Translations under genes and position numbers: made by a program
In this document: in pieces, positions 49,167 through 57,452 of the stretch
How the letters are laid out: each line of letters opens with the position of its first letter
Numbering within the stretch: position 1 is the stretch's first letter
Notes under the pieces: generated by a model
What the model saw: only the letters and a program-made list of their open reading frames with translations
The model's database searches: none
What the model was told of the DNA's origin: nothing
Origin: Roseiterribacter gracilis
Lineage (GTDB): Bacteria > Pseudomonadota > Alphaproteobacteria > BOG-932 > Roseiterribacteraceae
Reading direction: 5' to 3'
DNA: 64,000 nucleotides
Assembly: GCA_018332375.1 (NCBI GenBank)
Contig: BOPV01000001.1
Location: 1,798,001 to 1,862,000 of the forward strand

Positions 49167-49948
49167 CCGCGGGCGCTGATTCCCACGCGAGCTTTCGCGT
49201 CCGACTGCGCGCCGGCGAACGTCTTGTGGGCACGTTTCTCAAGACGCCGTCGCCGATCATCTGCGAAGTGCTGGGCCTTTCGCCGCTCGACGTTGTCTGC
49301 ATCGACGCCGAACACGCGCCGTTCGATCGCCTCGCGATCGACGGCTGCGTCGCAGCGCTGCGCGCAGCGTCACGACCCAGTTTGGTGCGGGTTGCGAGTC
49401 AGGCGCCCGAACATCTGCTGAACGCGCTCGATTGCGGCGCCACCGGCGTCGTCGTTCCGCACGTCGCCGACGTGACCACCGTGCGCGAGATTGCGCGCCT
49501 GACGCAGTACGGTCGCGCCGGCCGAGGTTATGCCGGTTCCAGCCGCGCCGCTTCCTACACGACCAAGACAATGGCAACGCATCTCGCCGACAGTGCGCGC
49601 GACACGACCGTGATCGCGCAGATCGAAGATTTCGAAGCGCTCGACGTCATCGACGACATCGCCCAGGCCGCAGTCGCTTCTGGGCTCGACGCGCTGTTCA
49701 TCGGGCGCGCCGATCTGGCGGTCGCACTGGGCGCTTCAAGCGCCAGCGATCCCGTCGTGCTGGACGCGGCGCGCCGCATCTGTGCGGCCGGACGCAGCGC
49801 GGGAATTGCGATCGGTACATTCGTGCCGGCCCTGACCGAAGTGCCGCAATGGATCGAGCAAGGCGTGTCGTTGTTCTTGCTCGCGTCCGACCATGCGTTT
49901 TTGTTGCAGGGCGCAGCTTCGCTCGCGGCCAACGTCCGTTCGGCCTAG
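49163..49948 (+). CDS. HpcH/HpaI-type aldolase
   Basis: A 261-residue class II aldolase of the HpcH/HpaI family (4-hydroxy-2-oxo-acid aldolases releasing pyruvate or glyoxylate). Landmarks are GTFLKTPSPIICEVLG, the catalytic histidine region CIDAEHAPFD, SLVRVAS (arginine), GRAGRGYAGSSRAASY, QIEDFEALD (metal Glu) and FIGRADLAVALG (metal Asp). The start is TTG at 49163, overlapping the LacI stop (TTGA), so regulator and aldolase are co-translated. It would do the C-C cleavage of the pathway. The stop shares CTAG with the convergent hydrolase stop. Confidence 0.9.
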   Translation: MTAGADSHASFRVRLRAGERLVGTFLKTPSPIICEVLGLSPLDVVCIDAEHAPFDRLAIDGCVAALRAASRPSLVRVASQAPEHLLNALDCGATGVVVPHVADVTTVREIARLTQYGRAGRGYAGSSRAASYTTKTMATHLADSARDTTVIAQIEDFEALDVIDDIAQAAVASGLDALFIGRADLAVALGASSASDPVVLDAARRICAAGRSAGIAIGTFVPALTEVPQWIEQGVSLFLLASDHAFLLQGAASLAANVRSA

Positions 49949-50640
49949 GACCGCGCCAGCCAACCCGCGAATGCGTCGGTCACGATCTCGGGCGCTTCCA
50001 GCGTCGAGAGATGGCCGCATCGCGGCACGATCTGCAGCACGGACCCCGCAATCGCATCCGCCATCTCCCGCTGCAGCGACGGCGGGCATAGCGTATCGCT
50101 GTCACCGCCCAGTACTAGGGTTGGCACCGCAATTTCGGTCAACAACGCGCGGCTGTCGGTGCGCGAAGCGAGGGCGCGCGACTGGCGTGCAAACACCTCC
50201 GCGCCGAGATCGCGGGCCATCGCCAGCACGGTCGATTTCAAGCGTTCGTTGCGCATCGAGTCCGGATGCAGGTAGCGCGGTTTCAGCTCACCCACCAGCA
50301 TCGCATCGAGCTCGCCGCGCAACGCACGGTCGATCTGCGCTGCACGGTCGAGCACGCGATCTGGGCCGGCGTTGCTGTCGAGCAGCGCCAAGCGCGTGAC
50401 CCGTTCCGGCGCCTGACGCCAGATTTCCAGCGCAACGACGCCGCCCATCGAAAGTCCGGCGACTGCAAACCGCGGTGGCGCGGTGGCGAGCGCGCGGCAC
50501 GCCATCCCGGCAATCGTGTCGTCATGCGTCAGATCCGCGACGCGCACCGGGACGCGCGCCGCCAGCGCCGTCATCTGCGGTGCAAACAGGCGCGCGTCAC
50601 ACAACGTGCCGGGCAACAGCAACAGCTCGTCGTGCGGCAT
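49945..50640 (-). CDS. alpha/beta hydrolase
   Basis: A 231-residue alpha/beta-hydrolase fold enzyme. The nucleophile S64 is in GLSMGG, the acid lies in VLGGDSDTLCPP and the histidine in PRCGHLSTLE. It resembles enol-lactonases and C-C or ester hydrolases such as PcaD relatives. ATG at 50640 lies seven bases after the stop of the MetE-like gene, so these genes are one operon. It probably opens a lactone or cleaves an ester in the pathway; the substrate cannot be named. Confidence 0.88.
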   Translation of the reverse strand: MPHDELLLLPGTLCDARLFAPQMTALAARVPVRVADLTHDDTIAGMACRALATAPPRFAVAGLSMGGVVALEIWRQAPERVTRLALLDSNAGPDRVLDRAAQIDRALRGELDAMLVGELKPRYLHPDSMRNERLKSTVLAMARDLGAEVFARQSRALASRTDSRALLTEIAVPTLVLGGDSDTLCPPSLQREMADAIAGSVLQIVPRCGHLSTLEAPEIVTDAFAGWLARS

Positions 50641-50647
50641 GCCGCGA

Positions 50648-51802
50648 TCAGGCCGCCTGCCGCCACAGACGTTCGCTGGCAATGGCAGCGCCCTCGACCA
50701 GCGACGCAAGTTTGGCGAACGCGATCTCGGGATGCACCGTCCCAAAACCTGCAAAAGTCGAGAAGCCGCAATCGCTGCCGGCAATGACGCGTTCGCGCCC
50801 AACCACCGAAGCGAACCGTTCAATCCGTTCCGCCACCAGCTGCGGATGCTCCACGAAGTTCGTCGTCGAATCGAGCACGCCCGGTATCAGCACCACGTCA
50901 TCTGGCACCTGCACGCGCGTCCAGCTCGCCCATTCATGCGCATGGCGCGGATTGGCACCCTCGAACGACAGACCGCCGGCCTTGAGCTTCAGCAGTGTCG
51001 GCAGAATACGCTCGAGTTCGATATCGCAATGGTGCGGGCCTTCGTAATTGCCCCAGCAGACGTGGACGCGCACCTGAGCTTTCGGCACCGCGACAAGTGC
51101 AGCGTTCAACACTTCGATATGCCGCTCAATGCGAACCAGGAACGCGGCCTCGCTGCGATCCTTGAACATCATGTGGCGCCCCAGCGCGAGATCCGGACTG
51201 TCGATCTGCACGACCAGCCCGGCGCGTGCGATCGCCTCGTATTCGACCCGCATCGCGGCGGCGATCGCGTCGAGATAGGCGTCGTCGTCGGGATAGAATT
51301 CGTTGGGTTGGAACAAGGCGATCACGCCGGGCGCAGCGGCGTTCATGAATGCGTCGGGCGATGGGGTCGCGTCGAGGGCGGCGCGGAAGCGGCGCAAATC
51401 GGCCTCCAGCGGCGCCATCGTCTTGACTGCGATCGGTCCGACGCAACGCGGCCGTGCGTAGCTCGGCGTTCCGCCTGTCTTGGCCGCACGTCCCATGAAG
51501 TCGGGATAGGCTTCGAGATCGGCGGGTACGCGCCGCGGGCTGTCGCCTTCGAAGCCGGTGAGACGGTGGCGAATGTAGGTCGCGTAGCTGATCTTCGACA
51601 TTTCGCCGTCGCTGACCGTGTCGATGCCGACATCCCGCTGACGCCGTACAATTTCGCGCGTTGCTTTGCCGACCACGATTTCGAATTCTGCCGGGTCCAG
51701 TGGATCGCCGCGCTCTTCGGCAAACAGCAGGTCGGTAACGTCGGCAGGCCGCGGCAGACTGCCGACATGCGTCGTCAGGATACGATCACGACTGATCAGC
51801 AT
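50648..51802 (-). CDS. MetE-like zinc alkyltransferase (cobalamin-independent methionine synthase II family)
   Basis: A 384-residue barrel protein corresponding only to the C-terminal catalytic half of cobalamin-independent methionine synthase. The zinc ligands H247, C249 and C345 are in HVC and SDCGF. TTHVGSLPRP at the N-terminus and SDGEMSK are family marks. Half-size members include epoxyalkane:coenzyme M transferase, which activate a thiol on zinc for alkyl transfer. The full MetE N-terminal half is absent, so ordinary methionine synthesis is unlikely. Its start overlaps the end of the MFS gene by 17 bp, so it is in the same operon. Thiol acceptor and alkyl donor are unknown. Confidence 0.85.
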   Translation of the reverse strand: MLISRDRILTTHVGSLPRPADVTDLLFAEERGDPLDPAEFEIVVGKATREIVRRQRDVGIDTVSDGEMSKISYATYIRHRLTGFEGDSPRRVPADLEAYPDFMGRAAKTGGTPSYARPRCVGPIAVKTMAPLEADLRRFRAALDATPSPDAFMNAAAPGVIALFQPNEFYPDDDAYLDAIAAAMRVEYEAIARAGLVVQIDSPDLALGRHMMFKDRSEAAFLVRIERHIEVLNAALVAVPKAQVRVHVCWGNYEGPHHCDIELERILPTLLKLKAGGLSFEGANPRHAHEWASWTRVQVPDDVVLIPGVLDSTTNFVEHPQLVAERIERFASVVGRERVIAGSDCGFSTFAGFGTVHPEIAFAKLASLVEGAAIASERLWRQAA

Positions 51803-53081
51803 GGTGGTCTCCGAATACGCGCCGGCCCGGCAATCGTGGGCGCGGATGGGTCTCAGGCAACGCCAGCCAAAGCAAGCCGGCCAGGATGAAAATGACGCTC
51901 GATACCGCCATGGCCGCACCAAGCCCGACCGCGCTCGCGAGCGAGCCGGTAAGAATGGGTGCGAAGAAACTGACGACGCGTCCCCAGTTGAAAATCGACG
52001 CTGCCGTCGATTTGAGATGCGCCGGATAGAGCTCAGTCAGCCACGGGCCCCAGATCACGCTGGCCGACAGCATGAAGCCATACAGCGCGCCGATCGGGCC
52101 CAACAACCGTACATCCGACGGCACCAGCAGGTACGCCGCGATCGAAGCGGCGCCGCCAAAAAATCCCAGCGCATTGAAACGGCGTCCGAAGCGATCGCCG
52201 GCCCAGCCCCAAAAAAATCCACCGGCAATGTTGGCCGCGAAGGTCCACGCGACGAGCGAACCGATGGCGGACGACGACAGGCCGCGCACGTCGTTGAGAT
52301 ACGTCGTCAGCCAGCCGCTGAACGCCTGATAAGCAAAGAAATTAAGCCCCATCAATGCCGCGAGCATCGTCGTTTGCAACGCAAGGCCTGGGCGAAACAG
52401 GTCGAGAACTGGCAGGCGCCTGGGCTGCCGCATCGCGACGTTGCGTGTCTCAGCCGTACCCGGGACGATCAAGTAGGCGAGCAGCGATAGCAGGATCGGC
52501 GGCACGCCGCCGATCCAAAGCAGCACGTGCCAGCTTGTCCCCTCGCCGACCGGCAGCAGCCGCACCGCAAGACCAAGCGCGATCACCGCGACGCCGAACA
52601 CTGCGTTGATCATGCTGGCGAGCTTGCCGCGCACATTGTTGGGAAACAGCCCGACATAGATTCCGACGACAATCGGGAAGACGCCGCCCATGAACAAGCC
52701 AAGCACGAAACGCTGCGCCAGCAATTGGCCGTAACTGTCGACCGCGACGCCGGCAAGCAGGCTGAGCCCGTAGCCGATCATCACGGCGACCAGCATGTTG
52801 CGCCGACCGAAACGGTCGGCGAGCTGCCCGATCACGATGGCGCCAAGCAACGCGCCCGCACCTTGTGCCGAATAGCCCGAACCCGCTTCGGTGAGCGTCA
52901 AGCCGAGACTGTCGCGAATATAGGGGCGCAGTACGTCGACCGAATTCCACGCGAAGCTGTAAAAAAACTCGGCGACCAGCAGAAACGCGAACGCGGTGAC
53001 CGCGCGGCCCAGCGACGGATATGTCGGGATGGCGCCGATTTCGTCGCGACCTTCGCTGCGCGCCGGCGCGCCTACGCTCAT
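51786..53081 (-). CDS. MFS transporter of the LacI-controlled locus
   Basis: A 431-residue, twelve-segment major-facilitator protein. GQLADRFGRRNML is the MFS loop signature, WNSVDVLRPYIRDSLGL lies in the first segment and WGWAGDRFGRR in the second half. It resembles aromatic-acid and sugar-acid:H+ symporters. ATG at 53081 has GGAG six bases upstream. It heads the MFS - MetE-like - hydrolase operon and is the inner-membrane partner of the TonB receptor encoded just upstream on the same strand. Substrate unknown. Confidence 0.88.
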   Translation of the reverse strand: MSVGAPARSEGRDEIGAIPTYPSLGRAVTAFAFLLVAEFFYSFAWNSVDVLRPYIRDSLGLTLTEAGSGYSAQGAGALLGAIVIGQLADRFGRRNMLVAVMIGYGLSLLAGVAVDSYGQLLAQRFVLGLFMGGVFPIVVGIYVGLFPNNVRGKLASMINAVFGVAVIALGLAVRLLPVGEGTSWHVLLWIGGVPPILLSLLAYLIVPGTAETRNVAMRQPRRLPVLDLFRPGLALQTTMLAALMGLNFFAYQAFSGWLTTYLNDVRGLSSSAIGSLVAWTFAANIAGGFFWGWAGDRFGRRFNALGFFGGAASIAAYLLVPSDVRLLGPIGALYGFMLSASVIWGPWLTELYPAHLKSTAASIFNWGRVVSFFAPILTGSLASAVGLGAAMAVSSVIFILAGLLWLALPETHPRPRLPGRRVFGDHHADQS

Positions 53082-53161
53082 GTCGGGCTCCGTGCCGCTG
53101 CAACGATGCGTCTGCGCTGACAGACTGCGTGCTGCTTTGTACGCCGCTTGCGTCCGGGACA

Positions 53162-53195
53162 AAAATGCATCGCGCCGGGGAGACCGGCGCGATGC
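53162..53195 (-). terminator. intrinsic terminator after the TonB receptor gene
   Basis: A perfect 12-bp stem, GCATCGCGCCGG (53167-53178) and CCGGCGCGATGC (53184-53195), with a five-base loop. On the minus strand it is followed by ATTTTTG. It lies about 60 bp after the TonB receptor stop and 80 bp before the MFS gene. Confidence 0.85.
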
Positions 53196-53206
53196 GAGGG
53201 ATGCCC

Positions 53207-53241
53207 GGCGCGTGGTGACTGGGGAAAGGTCACCACGCGCC
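53207..53241 (-). other. 13-bp stem-loop after the TonB receptor gene
   Basis: GGCGCGTGGTGAC (53207-53219) and GTCACCACGCGCC (53229-53241) form a perfect 13-bp stem with a nine-base loop, directly after the TonB receptor stop and before the terminator. It has no U-run and may stabilise the 3' end of the receptor mRNA. Confidence 0.75.
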
Positions 53242-53252
53242 GTTGTGGGGCA

Positions 53253-55655
53253 TCAGAAGCGAGCGCCGAAGCGCGCGCCATACAGGCTGGGCGGGCCGTA
53301 CGAGGTTTGCACGCGCGCGCTGCTGCCCAACGTCGCGGCGTAAAGGACGGCTTTGTCGCCGACATTTTCGCCGAAGACTTCGACATAGAACTTGTCCGAC
53401 TTTTCCGTCCAGCGCAGCCCGAGATCGACGAGCACGTAGGATGTCTGCTTGTCGAGCACGGTGTTGTAGTCGGCTGCGTAATACGCCGACGAATAGAGCA
53501 GGTTGCCGCGCGGCGTCAGCATGCCGGCCGCACCGAGGTCGAAATCATAGGACGCGCTGAGCGTGCCCTTGAACTTCGGCGACATCGGCACGCGCTTACC
53601 CGAAAGATCGACAGTCACGCCATCGTCACCACCGGCGACATGGAACGCGTTCGGCCGCACATACTGCGTGAATTTGGCGTCGAGCAACGTTGCCGTCAGG
53701 CCAAGATGCAGATTGGCGACCGGAACAAATTTCATTTCGGCTTCGACACCGCGGCTGCGCGCGGCACCGGCGCTCTGCGTGTAGGATAGGTTGGTGATAC
53801 GATCGAGAATCGTGATCTGGAGGTTCTTGTACTCGTTGTCGAACACGCTGAGATCAAGCGACAAGCGGCCACCGAGCCAGCGGCTCTTGCTGCCGATTTC
53901 ATACGCGGTGACGGTCTGCGGATTGTACGAATTCGGGATCAATGCGTTCGAGGCGTTGTTGTTGAAGCCGCCCGACTCATAGCCCGTCGAAATCGTCGAG
54001 TAGAGCATCGTCTCGGGCGTCAGATTGAATTCAGCGCCAACACGGAACGTCGCCTTGCTGAACGATGGCGCGCCATTTGCGACCTGCGCCGTCTGCGTCG
54101 TGAAGTCTTCCGTGCCTGGCGACGCGGTCTGGTTGGTGATGCCGAACGTCTTCGTGTCGCTCGAATAGCGAACGCCGCCGATCAGGCGCAGCGTGTCCGG
54201 AATGAGCGCGAACGTCGCCTGGCCGTAGCCGGCGTAAGACTCAGTCTGCAGGCTGACGCGCGAACGCGTGCTGCGCAGATTGGCCGGGACCGCGCTGGGT
54301 GCGGTGTAGACTTGGCGATAATATTCGAGAACCCGGTCGCGGAAATAATAGCCGCCGACGATCCATTGCAGCCGGTCTTTGCCGGTCGAGGCGAGCTGCA
54401 GTTCCTGGCTGAACGCGCTGTCCATCGTGTTCTGCGCCTGGTAGCCCGAGCCCGTGAAGCCGGTATTGACGACACCGGGCGCGGGAAACACGACGCTGGT
54501 CTGGTCGAGGTCGGCGCTGCGATCGACGCCGAATGAATTATAGCCCGTGATCGATTTCAGCGCGACCGGGCCGAAATCGTAGCTCACCTGCGCGGTGAGG
54601 TAGCGCTCGTGCAGCCGCTCATACGGGTTGTAGTCCCACTGGTTTGTGTAGGGGTCAGTGTTGACCGGTACGCCCGCATCCACACCAGCCACAAAAGCCG
54701 TGCCGTTATGGACCGTCGGGTTGACGTAGACCGGCACACCGTTGACCGAACGCAGACCGGTCGCAGGATTGATCAAGGTGCCGCTGACGCGCGAAGCAAA
54801 GGCGCCGCCGCCATGATCTTTGCGCTCCCAATAGGCGCCGCTGAGATCGATCTGCAGCGCGTCGGTCGGCTTGAAGCGCGCGCTGAGACGGACCGCATTC
54901 TGGTCTTCGTCCTGCAGCTCGATGCTCGGATTGGTGGTCGAACGCGTATAGCCGCTGTGCTCGATATGGTCGGCAGCGACGCGGAACTGCACCTTTTCAT
55001 TGAGCGGCACGTTGATGAAGCCGTCGACCTGGCGCAGGTCGTAATTGCCGATCTGCGCGTTGACGCCGCCTTCGAATTCTTCGGTCGGGGCGTGCGTCAC
55101 GATGCTGACATTGCCGCCGAACGTGTTGCGGCCGTAGAGGGTGCCTTGGGGGCCGCGCTGCACTTCGACACGCGACAGGTCGAACAGCGGAAAGCTCTGC
55201 TGCGCGACGCGGCTCTGATAGATGCCGTCGATATAGAAGCCGATGACCGGATCCGACTGCACGCTGACAAGCTGCGTGCGCACGCCGCGGATCGCGGGGA
55301 AGAAGTCGGCGCCCTGCTTGCCGAAGCTGAGGCCCGGCGTCTCGTACTGGATACGGCTCATATCGGTGACGCGCAGCCGGCTGAGGTCGTCGGCGCCGAG
55401 CGCGGTCACGGCAAGCGGCACGTCACGCAGCCGCTCTTCGCGGCGCTGCGCCGTGACGATCACCTCCTCCACACCGGTCGGGCGCGCGGCCGCGGCGGTC
55501 GTGCTGCTGGTGACAGTTGCGGTGGTCGTGGTGGTGGTCGCGGTGCCTGCCGGCGCCGGCGCGCCTTCGCCTTCCGCTCTCGCGGTGGCAGACGACAACG
55601 CGATCGTGATGGCGATCGCGGAAACGCCGGTTCGGCAAATGGTACGCGCGCGCAT
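53253..55655 (-). CDS. TonB-dependent outer-membrane receptor
   Basis: An 800-residue TonB-dependent receptor. A signal peptide (ends near ATARA) is followed by a Pro/Ala/Thr-rich stretch, a TonB-box-like EEVIVTAQRREE, and the plug domain (IRGVRTQ, FYIDGIYQSR, VEVQRGPQGTLYGRNTFGG). The 22-strand barrel ends in a terminal phenylalanine (YGARFGARF). There is no N-terminal STN signalling domain, so no sigma/anti-sigma loop. It imports the substrate, presumably something too large or scarce for porins. The promoter holds LacI-type operator copy 2 between its -10 and -35 regions. No siderophore genes are nearby, so a carbon source is favoured over iron. Confidence 0.93.
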   Translation of the reverse strand: MRARTICRTGVSAIAITIALSSATARAEGEGAPAPAGTATTTTTTATVTSSTTAAAARPTGVEEVIVTAQRREERLRDVPLAVTALGADDLSRLRVTDMSRIQYETPGLSFGKQGADFFPAIRGVRTQLVSVQSDPVIGFYIDGIYQSRVAQQSFPLFDLSRVEVQRGPQGTLYGRNTFGGNVSIVTHAPTEEFEGGVNAQIGNYDLRQVDGFINVPLNEKVQFRVAADHIEHSGYTRSTTNPSIELQDEDQNAVRLSARFKPTDALQIDLSGAYWERKDHGGGAFASRVSGTLINPATGLRSVNGVPVYVNPTVHNGTAFVAGVDAGVPVNTDPYTNQWDYNPYERLHERYLTAQVSYDFGPVALKSITGYNSFGVDRSADLDQTSVVFPAPGVVNTGFTGSGYQAQNTMDSAFSQELQLASTGKDRLQWIVGGYYFRDRVLEYYRQVYTAPSAVPANLRSTRSRVSLQTESYAGYGQATFALIPDTLRLIGGVRYSSDTKTFGITNQTASPGTEDFTTQTAQVANGAPSFSKATFRVGAEFNLTPETMLYSTISTGYESGGFNNNASNALIPNSYNPQTVTAYEIGSKSRWLGGRLSLDLSVFDNEYKNLQITILDRITNLSYTQSAGAARSRGVEAEMKFVPVANLHLGLTATLLDAKFTQYVRPNAFHVAGGDDGVTVDLSGKRVPMSPKFKGTLSASYDFDLGAAGMLTPRGNLLYSSAYYAADYNTVLDKQTSYVLVDLGLRWTEKSDKFYVEVFGENVGDKAVLYAATLGSSARVQTSYGPPSLYGARFGARF

Positions 55656-55748
55656 GATTTCTCCCGTTTTTTACATTCCAGCCGAGCGTTGCGGCTTCAC
55701 CCTGTGGCCGGACGCTATCAAGCCGCCCCCAACCCGTCCATAATTTTA

Positions 55749-55762
55749 TGCATTCGAATGCA
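55749..55762. promoter_or_regulatory. LacI-type operator, copy 2
   Basis: TGCATTCGAATGCA, exact, 94 bp upstream of the TonB receptor ATG. On the minus strand it is directly followed by TAAAAT, a good -10, so a bound repressor would block the receptor promoter. Confidence 0.8.
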
Positions 55763-55918
55763 AGTACAACCAAGGCGTGCTCCAGGATTCGTCGGAAGCG
55801 CTCTATATGGCCGGAATCGCTTGTCAGACTGGGAGTTTGTCGTCGCCTCCAGTGCGAACCGTTCGCGACAAGTCGTAGCGCTGAACCCTACAATCGCGCC
55901 GAATTCCCGCGAATCGGA

Positions 55919-55932
55919 TGCCTCCGAATGCA
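55919..55932. promoter_or_regulatory. degenerate LacI-type operator
   Basis: TGCCTCCGAATGCA matches 12 of 14 positions of the palindrome; the right half-site is exact. It lies between the exact copies 2 and 3 and could be an auxiliary site. Confidence 0.45.
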
Positions 55933-56016
55933 CGTTTCTTCCGAAGGTTTGCGGTGCAGCGGCGATTGCCGGTGAGAAACTCGTCGCGCCTGCGACGCTC
56001 GCCACCGCGTGACATC

Positions 56017-56030
56017 TGCATTCGAATGCA
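56017..56030. promoter_or_regulatory. LacI-type operator, copy 3
   Basis: TGCATTCGAATGCA, exact, 54 bp upstream of the ATG of the second HisD-like gene. It sits between GTGACA and TAAGCA, which are spaced 17 bp, as a possible promoter spacer. Confidence 0.8.
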
Positions 56031-56083
56031 ATAAGCAACAGCGTTGCTTTGCTCGACGACGGATCATCAGGAGGATTGCAGGA

Positions 56084-57376
56084 ATGGCCACTGTCAGCGC
56101 GCCGGAGTCGATTGTCGCCCGCCTTGCCTATGTGAAGGCACCGACGCGCGACCAGATCGCCGACAACAGCCAGGTGGTTGCGACCGTGACCGCGGTGCTG
56201 AAGGACGTGCGCGAGCGCGGCGACGCAGCGGTGCGCGAGTACGCCAAGAAGTTCGATGGCGCCGAACTCGACCGGTTCGAAGTCAGCGCCGTCGATCGGC
56301 AGAGGGCGGTCGACGAACTCGACGTGCAGACGCGTTCGGACACTGAATTCGCGATCGCCAACGTGCGCCGCTTTGCCGAGGCGCAGCTATCGACGATCCA
56401 GCCGCTTGAGATCGAACCCTATCCGGGTCTCCATCTCGGCCATCGCGTCATTCCGATCCAACGAGTCGGTGCGTACGTGCCGGGCGGGCGCTTTCCGCTT
56501 CTGTCGGCGCCGATCATGACCATCGTGCCGGGGAAGGTCGCAGGTTGCGACGAGGTCGTGGCGTGTCTGCCGCCCAACGCGCACCGGGCGATGATCGCCG
56601 GCTGCCATCTTTCCGGCGCCGATCGCATTTTTCTGATCGGCGGCGCGCAGGCGGTTGCTGCGATGGCCTACGGCACCGAAACGGTGCCGCAGGTGCATAA
56701 GATCATGGGACCGGGCAACGCGTTCGTGAATGAAGCCAAACGCCAGGTCTTCGGTCCCGTTGGCATCGATCAGCTTGCCGGTCCGTCGGAAATTTTCGTG
56801 GTCGCAGATGCAAGCGGCGATCCCGAATTGATTGCGGCCGACCTGCTCGGTCAAGCCGAACACGACGTGCGCACGCGCGTCGGTCTGATCACGACCGATC
56901 GTGCGCTTGCCGAGGCGACGCTGGCCGAAGTCGAACGCCAATTGAACGTGCTCGCGACTGCCAAGGTCGCCGAACTGTCGTGGCGCGACTACGGCGAGAT
57001 CGTCGTGTGCGACGATGAAGCAGCGATGATCGCCTATTCCGATCACGTTGCGGCCGAACATCTGCAAGTGCACACCAAAGACCCGCATGGCTTCGGCGCC
57101 AAGCTGCGCAACTACGGCTCGCTGTTCATCGGGCGTAACGCAAGCGTGGTCTATTCCGACAAGAATGTCGGCACCAACCACACGCTGCCGACGATGGGGG
57201 CTGCGAAATATACCGGCGGTCTGTGGGTTGGATCGTACGTGAAGATTGCCACCCACCAATGGCTCGAGGACAAGGCAATCCGCGTCGTCGCGCCGCCTGC
57301 GATCCGCCAAAGCGACAGCGAAGGACTTGAAGGACACCGCAAGGCTGCGGAGATCCGTCTGCGACGTCTCGGCTGA
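56084..57376 (+). CDS. HpsN-type dehydrogenase (histidinol dehydrogenase family), paralog 2
   Basis: A 430-residue second member of the histidinol dehydrogenase family in the locus. The catalytic set is kept (GQAEHD, AAEH, SDK before GTNHTLPT, and GHRKAAE at the end), and the TGGLWVGSYVK stretch places it with HpsN-like catabolic enzymes. It differs substantially from paralog 1, so the two are probably not redundant; they may oxidise different alcohols or successive steps. GGAGG lies nine bases before ATG 56084, and operator copy 3 lies just upstream. A bidirectional terminator separates it from the cupin gene. Confidence 0.88.
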   Translation: MATVSAPESIVARLAYVKAPTRDQIADNSQVVATVTAVLKDVRERGDAAVREYAKKFDGAELDRFEVSAVDRQRAVDELDVQTRSDTEFAIANVRRFAEAQLSTIQPLEIEPYPGLHLGHRVIPIQRVGAYVPGGRFPLLSAPIMTIVPGKVAGCDEVVACLPPNAHRAMIAGCHLSGADRIFLIGGAQAVAAMAYGTETVPQVHKIMGPGNAFVNEAKRQVFGPVGIDQLAGPSEIFVVADASGDPELIAADLLGQAEHDVRTRVGLITTDRALAEATLAEVERQLNVLATAKVAELSWRDYGEIVVCDDEAAMIAYSDHVAAEHLQVHTKDPHGFGAKLRNYGSLFIGRNASVVYSDKNVGTNHTLPTMGAAKYTGGLWVGSYVKIATHQWLEDKAIRVVAPPAIRQSDSEGLEGHRKAAEIRLRRLG

Positions 57377-57395
57377 ACCCGGCGCGCAGGAAATG

Positions 57396-57431
57396 AAAAA
57401 ACGCACCTGGCTCAGGCCGGTGCGTTTTTTT
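57396..57431. terminator. bidirectional terminator between HisD-like paralog 2 and the cupin gene
   Basis: AAAAAACGCACC (57396-57407) pairs with GGTGCGTTTTTT (57419-57430) across an 11-base loop. The A-run and T-run serve the two converging genes on opposite strands. Confidence 0.92.
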
Positions 57432-57452
57432 GTCGGTGCCGAACGCGCTGCG

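Larger units (their letters stand above)
55656..56083. promoter_or_regulatory. divergent control region between the TonB receptor and the second HisD-like gene
   Basis: A 428-bp region without a credible gene. It holds two exact operator palindromes (55749-55762, 56017-56030) and one 12/14 copy (55919-55932), listed separately. On the minus strand TTGTAC...TAAAAT flanks the first palindrome; on the plus strand GTGACA-N17-TAAGCA spans the last, so each operator occupies a promoter spacer. GGAGG at 56070-56074 serves the ATG at 56084. The large spacing between operators would allow DNA looping. Confidence 0.65.

Noticed and set aside
53157..53178. TGCATCGC near 53167 as a further LacI operator in front of the MFS operon
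   Set aside because: Only the left TGCAT matches; the sequence is better explained as the arm of the terminator hairpin.
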